Below are positions 6,729 to 10,552 of a stretch of 10,552 nt of DNA, one piece after another. The position numbers and the translations under genes were made by a program. Source of the stretch: WHSV01 sp050694055 (GTDB taxonomy: Bacteria > Actinomycetota > CADDZG01 > WHSQ01); assembly GCA_050694055.1 (NCBI GenBank), contig JBOGWX010000096.1:1-10552 (forward strand), written 5' to 3'. The notes beneath the pieces are model-generated. The model had not been told where the DNA came from. It was given only the letters and a program-made list of their open reading frames with translations, and did no database searches. Numbering within the stretch: the stretch's first letter is position 1; each line of letters begins with the position of its first letter.

Positions 6729-6744
6729 TGTGACGCACGTCACT
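6729..6744. promoter_or_regulatory. CRP/FNR-family-like site upstream of the DUF559 gene
   Basis: TGTGA (6729-6733), six bases, then TCACT (6740-6744) matches nine of ten defined positions of the CRP-type consensus TGTGA-N6-TCACA. It includes a GTGACG/CGTCAC dyad around a CA centre. It lies 7 bp upstream of the annotated GTG of the DUF559 gene, in the spacer after the patatin gene. Actinobacterial CRP/GlxR proteins use this motif. No convincing promoter boxes are visible, so function is inferred from the match and position only. Confidence 0.4.
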
Positions 6745-6787
6745 TCTTGAGGGCGAATTCTTGGTCCGGCGGCGCGCCACCAGCGGT

Positions 6788-6830
6788 TTTTGGGGCAGGA
6801 TGCGCGCCGGGCGAACATCTCGCCCCAGAA
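6788..6830 (-). repeat. 43-nt imperfect palindromic repeat, copy B
   Basis: The second, inverted copy of the element at 5719-5761. On the minus strand it begins TTCTGGGGCGAGATG at 6830, has a 13-nt loop (6815-6803) and a right arm ending at 6788. Thirteen of 15 arm positions pair (one as G-U), more than in copy A. The base changes between copies fall partly so that pairing improves: T-T becomes C-G, G-A becomes G-C and A-G becomes G-C. It starts right after the patatin stop codon (6831-6833). It might also mark the patatin transcript end, although an A-run rather than a T-run follows on that strand. Confidence 0.7.
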
Positions 6831-9800
6831 TCAACTCCCCTGCCCGCCTCCACGAACTCTCGTCTTCAGCCGCTTCTTGGTGCCGACCGCGCCCAACCCG
6901 AGCCCCAGCAGCACGAACAGCGCGATCACGATCAACTCCCGAGACCGGTTGACGAGCTGCGAGAATCCGCCCGCGCCCCAGAGACCGAAGCCCAGGACGG
7001 CGGCCGCGAGGACCGCGAAGACGATCCCGAAGCTCGGCAGCCGCACCCGCAGCGCGGCGAGCGACAGGCCCCCCAGCAGCAGGGTCGCACCGAAGGTCCC
7101 CACGAAAGTCGGTGCGTCGCTCACGAGCGTCAGGGCCACGGCGGCGCCGCCGAGCGCCAGGACGAAGCTCGTGACCGTCGCGCCGAAACCGCCGCTCAGC
7201 GCGCCGCGCACGAGCAGATAGAGCACCAGCGTGTAACCGCGCAGGGCGCGCGCCAGCAGCCGGGCCGGACCGAGGCCCGCGCGCTGCGACTGCACCGCGG
7301 ACACGGCCACGGCGCCGGTGGTGCTGACGGTCGAGGCCATCAGGTCCGAGGGGAACTCGTCGGCGAGGCGCTCGCGCCCCAGCTCGGCCCCCTCGAACAG
7401 CTGAAAGATCTCGGCGGCGGTCGGTGCACGGCTCCCGCTCTGAGCCCGAGCCGCGTCGCAGGCGACGAGGAAGTCCATCTCTCGCCCACGCGGTGCGGCG
7501 CCGCGCGCATCGACATCCGAGCGGCAGGCCACCTCCAGGCGCGGCAGCTCCACCCTGAGAATCTCGAGATGGAGCCTCCGGGCGATGGCCATGGCGCAGG
7601 TCGGCAGCGAGGGCGGAACCGGAAGCGTCCGATCCGTGAGGAACTGCAGCTCGTTGAGACAGGCCTCTCGCTCCGGCTCGAAGCGCGCGGCCAGCTCGCC
7701 GTGATCGGCGGCCGCCGGATCGCCGAGCGCGACCGCCTCGATCAAGCCGAAGGCGTCCTCGGTCGAGATCCCGAACTGACGGAGGCGCTCGGGGCCGAGC
7801 ACCGCCTGGCACAGCCGGGTGGCGCCGTCGATGCGACCCCAGATCCAGTCGTTGATGCGCCAGCCCTCTTTGTAGAAGGCTCCGAAGTGCGCCAGCTTGG
7901 CGCCGGCGAGCTTCTCGGCCGTGGTCAGCCGGCGGCCGGTGAAGCTGGTCTCCGTGTTCCCGCTGAACTGAATCAACGAGACGTCCTGCTCGACCTGAAG
8001 CTGGTCTCCGCCCAGGGTGACCTGGCACACCTCGAGCAGCAACAACCGGCGCAGCGCCTCCGAGCTCGAGCAGGACTCGGAGCCCTCGCCGAGGACGAGA
8101 TCCAAGAGCGACTCGAGCCGGCCGCCCTCCTCTGCCCACCCTGCCTTGTCCGAGGTCTCGGCGAGCTCTACGACCTGCCGCAGCTTCGGACCGGCTCCGA
8201 TCAACAGCTTCACGATCGAGTCCGACACCAGCTCGAGTCCCGCCAGCAGCTCGGCGAGCTGCTCGGGAGATTCGTCCTTGGTCGCCGGCCAGCGGGCGAG
8301 CGTCTGGTTCGCCCAGGTCTCGAGCACGGCGGGACGCCCGGCCGAGCTCGACGGGGGATCGGGCAGGGTCCTGGAGGTCTCGCTCCTCCAGAACTCGAGG
8401 TCGGCGCGGCGAAAGGCGCGCACGGTCCGGCTGTAGGAATGCAGTTCGGCTCGCCGCGCCCGCAGCCCGGCGCGGAGCTGGACCTCGGTGAAGGGCGCCA
8501 GCCAGATCGCTCGCTTGAAGACGTCGATGGCGAGCTCGACCAGCCGCTCGACGGGCGACAGTCCCCAGGTCAGGATCGAGGCGCCGGACCCCGGCGCGGG
8601 TGGATTCGTGGGCACCAGGTTGAAGCTCGCCCCCTCGAACGCGGCGACCAGTTCCTCGCGCGTCCAGGCGGGCGGGGGTTCCGCCTCCCCGCCGCTCGGG
8701 GCTTCGGCGCGCTCGCCGATCACCTCGGACACCTGGGTGGCGATCCACGAGATGGCGCGGCGCCGGCGCACCACCCGGTAGGACTCGAACAGGCGCAGCG
8801 CCAGCGGTTCGAGCTGCGGGCCGAGGGCCGAGACGAGATCGATCCGGGACAACCGGCGATCCCGGACCCTGCGGTTGTGATCGATGATCTCCTGGAGCTC
8901 TTGCTTGACGGTTTGGGCGGCCGGAACGGTCACCAGGCTGTCGAGCAGCACCTTGGCCATGGTCGGCATGGCGCCCACCTCCTCGGCCGGGTCCGGCTGG
9001 GTGCTCGGACGCGGATCCGGGTTGATGTAGGCGAGGATGCGCCGCACCTGACGATCGGCGGGCTGCGCGGCGATCGCGGCCAGCGCGGGCGCGATCGGCT
9101 GGTTCATGAGCACGCCGCCATCCATCACGAAACGACTCTGGCGGAAGGTCGCGATGCCGGACATGTCGGGATGGTCGTCGTCTCCTCCGGGGGTTCCCAC
9201 CGAGACGAAGCTGGGTTCGAAGGCGACGGGAAACGACGCGGTCGAGCGCGCCGCCAGGGCGAGCTGCCGGACGATGCGGGGCGACCTAAAGGGGTCTTTC
9301 TCCACGGGCGTGTACTCCGAGCGCTGGAACTTGAAGCGCGCCCGGTGGTCGATCTCGTTCAAGTGGGTGCCGAGGTCGTCCACGAAGCGCGCCGGCTCGC
9401 CCTTGAACAACGTGGTGGTGATGGTGAGATCCACCGGAACGTCCTCGGGTGAGCGATAGGAGCTCGCCGGATCAGAGGGAAACACCTCGTCGAAGGCCTC
9501 CCGGAGCCGGGGCAAGAAGTAGTCGTCGCCGCGCAGCAGCGACGGCGGGTCCTTCTCCAGCGGTTCCCGGAGCAGATCGAGAAACGATCCGTTCTTCGCC
9601 CAGACATCGCGCAAGCTCGAGAGATCGAGCCCGTAGACCGCGGCGAGGGCGAGGAACGCGCCGTTGATACCCCCGGCGCTGGTGCCCGAGATGACGTCGG
9701 CTCGAGCCGTGGCCCGGACGATGTCCAGGAGTCCCTCGTAGGCGTTGCCGCCGGCCCGTGGAGCGCTCTGCGTCAGGCGGTTGATCTCCGTGGTCACGCC

Positions 9801-9893
9801 GCCCATCCACACCGCGAGGCTCACCCCGCCGTTCATGACCACGGCGAAGCGGATCTCCTCGAGATCGTGTGAATCGACTTCCGGACGTTCCAT
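6831..9893 (-). CDS. large patatin-like phospholipase with C-terminal membrane bundle (DUF3376-type patatin-related protein)
   Basis: A 1020-residue protein with an N-terminal patatin domain, a lipid acyl hydrolase with a Ser/Asp dyad. I start it at the ATG at 9893 because AGGGGGAG (9896-9903) precedes it closely; an in-frame ATG at 9917 has no such site. The oxyanion-hole region is NGGVSLAVWMGG (21-32), the nucleophile is Ser72 in GTSAGG, and the dyad Asp is Asp258 in MDGG. Both catalytic motifs are intact. The long middle (about 300-880) is mostly helical-looking, and length and layout recall the patatin-related DUF3376 family. The C-terminus holds about four or five membrane segments (roughly 887-904, 905-925, 930-950, 955-975, 986-1004) and ends in a basic tail. 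No signal peptide is seen, so the catalytic domain probably faces the cytoplasm. It lies 87 nt after the VanZ-like gene. The substrate is unknown. Confidence 0.88.
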   Translation of the reverse strand: MERPEVDSHDLEEIRFAVVMNGGVSLAVWMGGVTTEINRLTQSAPRAGGNAYEGLLDIVRATARADVISGTSAGGINGAFLALAAVYGLDLSSLRDVWAKNGSFLDLLREPLEKDPPSLLRGDDYFLPRLREAFDEVFPSDPASSYRSPEDVPVDLTITTTLFKGEPARFVDDLGTHLNEIDHRARFKFQRSEYTPVEKDPFRSPRIVRQLALAARSTASFPVAFEPSFVSVGTPGGDDDHPDMSGIATFRQSRFVMDGGVLMNQPIAPALAAIAAQPADRQVRRILAYINPDPRPSTQPDPAEEVGAMPTMAKVLLDSLVTVPAAQTVKQELQEIIDHNRRVRDRRLSRIDLVSALGPQLEPLALRLFESYRVVRRRRAISWIATQVSEVIGERAEAPSGGEAEPPPAWTREELVAAFEGASFNLVPTNPPAPGSGASILTWGLSPVERLVELAIDVFKRAIWLAPFTEVQLRAGLRARRAELHSYSRTVRAFRRADLEFWRSETSRTLPDPPSSSAGRPAVLETWANQTLARWPATKDESPEQLAELLAGLELVSDSIVKLLIGAGPKLRQVVELAETSDKAGWAEEGGRLESLLDLVLGEGSESCSSSEALRRLLLLEVCQVTLGGDQLQVEQDVSLIQFSGNTETSFTGRRLTTAEKLAGAKLAHFGAFYKEGWRINDWIWGRIDGATRLCQAVLGPERLRQFGISTEDAFGLIEAVALGDPAAADHGELAARFEPEREACLNELQFLTDRTLPVPPSLPTCAMAIARRLHLEILRVELPRLEVACRSDVDARGAAPRGREMDFLVACDAARAQSGSRAPTAAEIFQLFEGAELGRERLADEFPSDLMASTVSTTGAVAVSAVQSQRAGLGPARLLARALRGYTLVLYLLVRGALSGGFGATVTSFVLALGGAAVALTLVSDAPTFVGTFGATLLLGGLSLAALRVRLPSFGIVFAVLAAAVLGFGLWGAGGFSQLVNRSRELIVIALFVLLGLGLGAVGTKKRLKTRVRGGGQGS

Positions 9894-9980
9894 CGCTCCC
9901 CCTAGAGCCGGTGACATGGTCGATCGCTCGAGCGGCTCGATCCTCGCGCCCGCGGGTGGCTCTCGGTAGGGGCTTGGCCG

Positions 9981-10382
9981 TCAGCTCCGCAACAGGTCGC
10001 GGCGCATCATCACGGTCCACAGGCCCAGGGCGAGGCCCGCCCCCAGCCCGTTGGCGAGAACCTCGACCACCACCGTCTCCCGGCCGACGAGCGACTGGAG
10101 CACCTCGACGGCGAGGCCGCCGACGAAGATGACCAGCGTGGTCGAAACCGCCGTGTAGAACGACCGAGCCGGCCGGCCGGGCCGCCCGATCCACGCCAGC
10201 AGGACGGCCAGCGTCAAAGCGAAGTAGGCGGTCCCGTGCAGCACGTTGTCCGAGGCCTTGATCCCCGTCTCTCCCGCCTGGGCCCGAAGCGAGAGTGCGA
10301 CGATGGCGAGCGCGATCGCCACGGCCGCGACCCGCAGCAGGCGGTCGACCAGCGTTGGCTCGGCGGGGCGATGATGAGACAT
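9981..10382 (-). CDS. VanZ-like family membrane protein
   Basis: A 133-residue integral membrane protein of the VanZ-like family. VanZ itself gives low-level teicoplanin resistance in enterococci, but most relatives have no known role. The ATG at 10382 has AAGG (10390-10393) 7 nt upstream; a GTG one codon earlier is also possible. About four hydrophobic segments are visible: LLRVAAVAIALAIVALSL near the start, TAYFALTLAVLLAWI, a third around VSTTLVIFVGGLAVEVL, and LANGLGAGLALGLWTV. Family motifs are present: DNVLHGTAYFAL (the usual DK-x2-H with Asn for Lys) and EVLQSLVGRETVVVEVLANGLGAG (E-x2-Q, R and the laN-x-x-Ga block). The Lys-to-Asn and Asp-to-Glu changes mark it as a divergent member. 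It precedes the patatin gene on the same strand and may be co-transcribed with it. Confidence 0.82.
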   Translation of the reverse strand: MSHHRPAEPTLVDRLLRVAAVAIALAIVALSLRAQAGETGIKASDNVLHGTAYFALTLAVLLAWIGRPGRPARSFYTAVSTTLVIFVGGLAVEVLQSLVGRETVVVEVLANGLGAGLALGLWTVMMRRDLLRS

Positions 10383-10385
10383 CAC

Positions 10386-10487
10386 AGCACCTTAGAGCCG
10401 AGCCCGGCCCTAGTTGCGACGTCGCCCTCGCCCCCTGAATAGCTCGATCGGGCTATTAATCGAGCCCCCTGGGCGTCCGATGAGGCA
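10386..10487. other. intergenic segment with overlapping inverted repeats
   Basis: This spacer upstream of the VanZ-like gene holds two overlapping dyads that cannot form together. AATAGC (10438-10443) pairs with GCTATT (10452-10457), and GCTCGAT (10442-10448) pairs with ATCGAGC (10459-10465). The stretch is more AT-rich than its surroundings. Read on the minus strand it follows the stop of the possible fragment at the right edge, so it may be that gene's transcript end, or an operator for the VanZ-like gene. No T-run follows and no convincing promoter boxes are seen. Confidence 0.4.
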
Positions 10488-10552
10488 TCAAGCAGGAACT
10501 TTGTCCCGCCGGTCGCCTGCAAGGAGGTCGACGATCCATCGGACGGGCCGAC
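10488..10552 (-). CDS. possible C-terminal fragment of a gene cut by the window edge
   Basis: One minus-strand frame is open from the right edge and ends in TGA at 10490-10488. The last 20 residues read RPVRWIVDLLAGDRRDKVPA. The mix of charged and hydrophobic residues and mostly G/C third bases look protein-like, and the dyad-rich spacer begins just after it. Twenty codons are too few to identify a family, and in high-GC DNA an open frame this short can occur by chance. A second minus-strand frame is open longer but looks less protein-like. Confidence 0.35.
   Translation of the reverse strand, partial: RPVRWIVDLLAGDRRDKVPA

Noticed and set aside
6669..9452. 927-codon open frame on the plus strand opposite the patatin gene
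   Set aside because: Same effect: a low-complexity Gly/Arg/Gln-rich product, while the minus strand carries the patatin motifs GTSAG and DGG.
10521..10528. AAGGAGGT as the complement of a 16S rRNA 3' end
   Set aside because: The bases around it do not match the rest of the conserved 16S end, so it is only a Shine-Dalgarno-like string.
10382..10552. Longer minus-strand open frame from the right edge ending TGA, sharing one base with the VanZ ATG (TGATG)
   Set aside because: The overlap looks tempting, but the 56-residue product is Ser/Gly-rich without a hydrophobic pattern and crosses an AT-richer stretch with dyads. The alternative frame ending at 10488 looks more like protein. Not excluded.

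Overview
The window is high-GC DNA with GTG starts, GGAGG-type ribosome binding sites, a transmembrane Hanks-type kinase and a DUF3376-type patatin. This points to an actinobacterium (Actinomycetota). I cannot place it more precisely from sequence alone.

Left part (1-4385). A small Cys/His-rich protein gene (+) converges on a large secreted penicillin-acylase-family Ntn hydrolase gene (-), with an 11-bp stem-loop between them. The acylase gene is divergent from a membrane Ser/Thr protein kinase gene (+) whose outer segment is a low-complexity Pro/Asp/Glu/Thr tail without PASTA repeats. The 136-bp divergent spacer holds an 11-bp bulged hairpin.

Right part (4479-10552). Everything is on the minus strand. 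In transcription order from the right edge these are: a possible C-terminal fragment of an unseen gene, a VanZ-like membrane protein, a 1020-residue patatin-like phospholipase with a C-terminal membrane bundle, a protein with an AbiEi-like winged helix and a DUF559 (Vsr-like) nuclease domain, a staphylococcal-nuclease-like lipoprotein, a Phd/YefM antitoxin and a VapC-type PIN toxin. The last four are tightly packed (3-nt gap, 18-nt gap, then an overlap) and look like one accessory cluster joining nuclease and toxin-antitoxin functions.

The most notable non-coding signals lie in this cluster. A 43-nt imperfect palindrome occurs twice in opposite orientation (5719-5761 and 6788-6830) and brackets the DUF559 gene. 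A perfect 14-bp palindrome (5119-5132) upstream of the antitoxin overlaps the nuclease stop codon. A CRP-like TGTGA-N6-TCACT site sits just upstream of the DUF559 gene. I see no rRNA, tRNA, CRISPR array, transposase or integrase. I found no clearly new multi-gene system; the paired palindromes around the DUF559 gene are the best lead.
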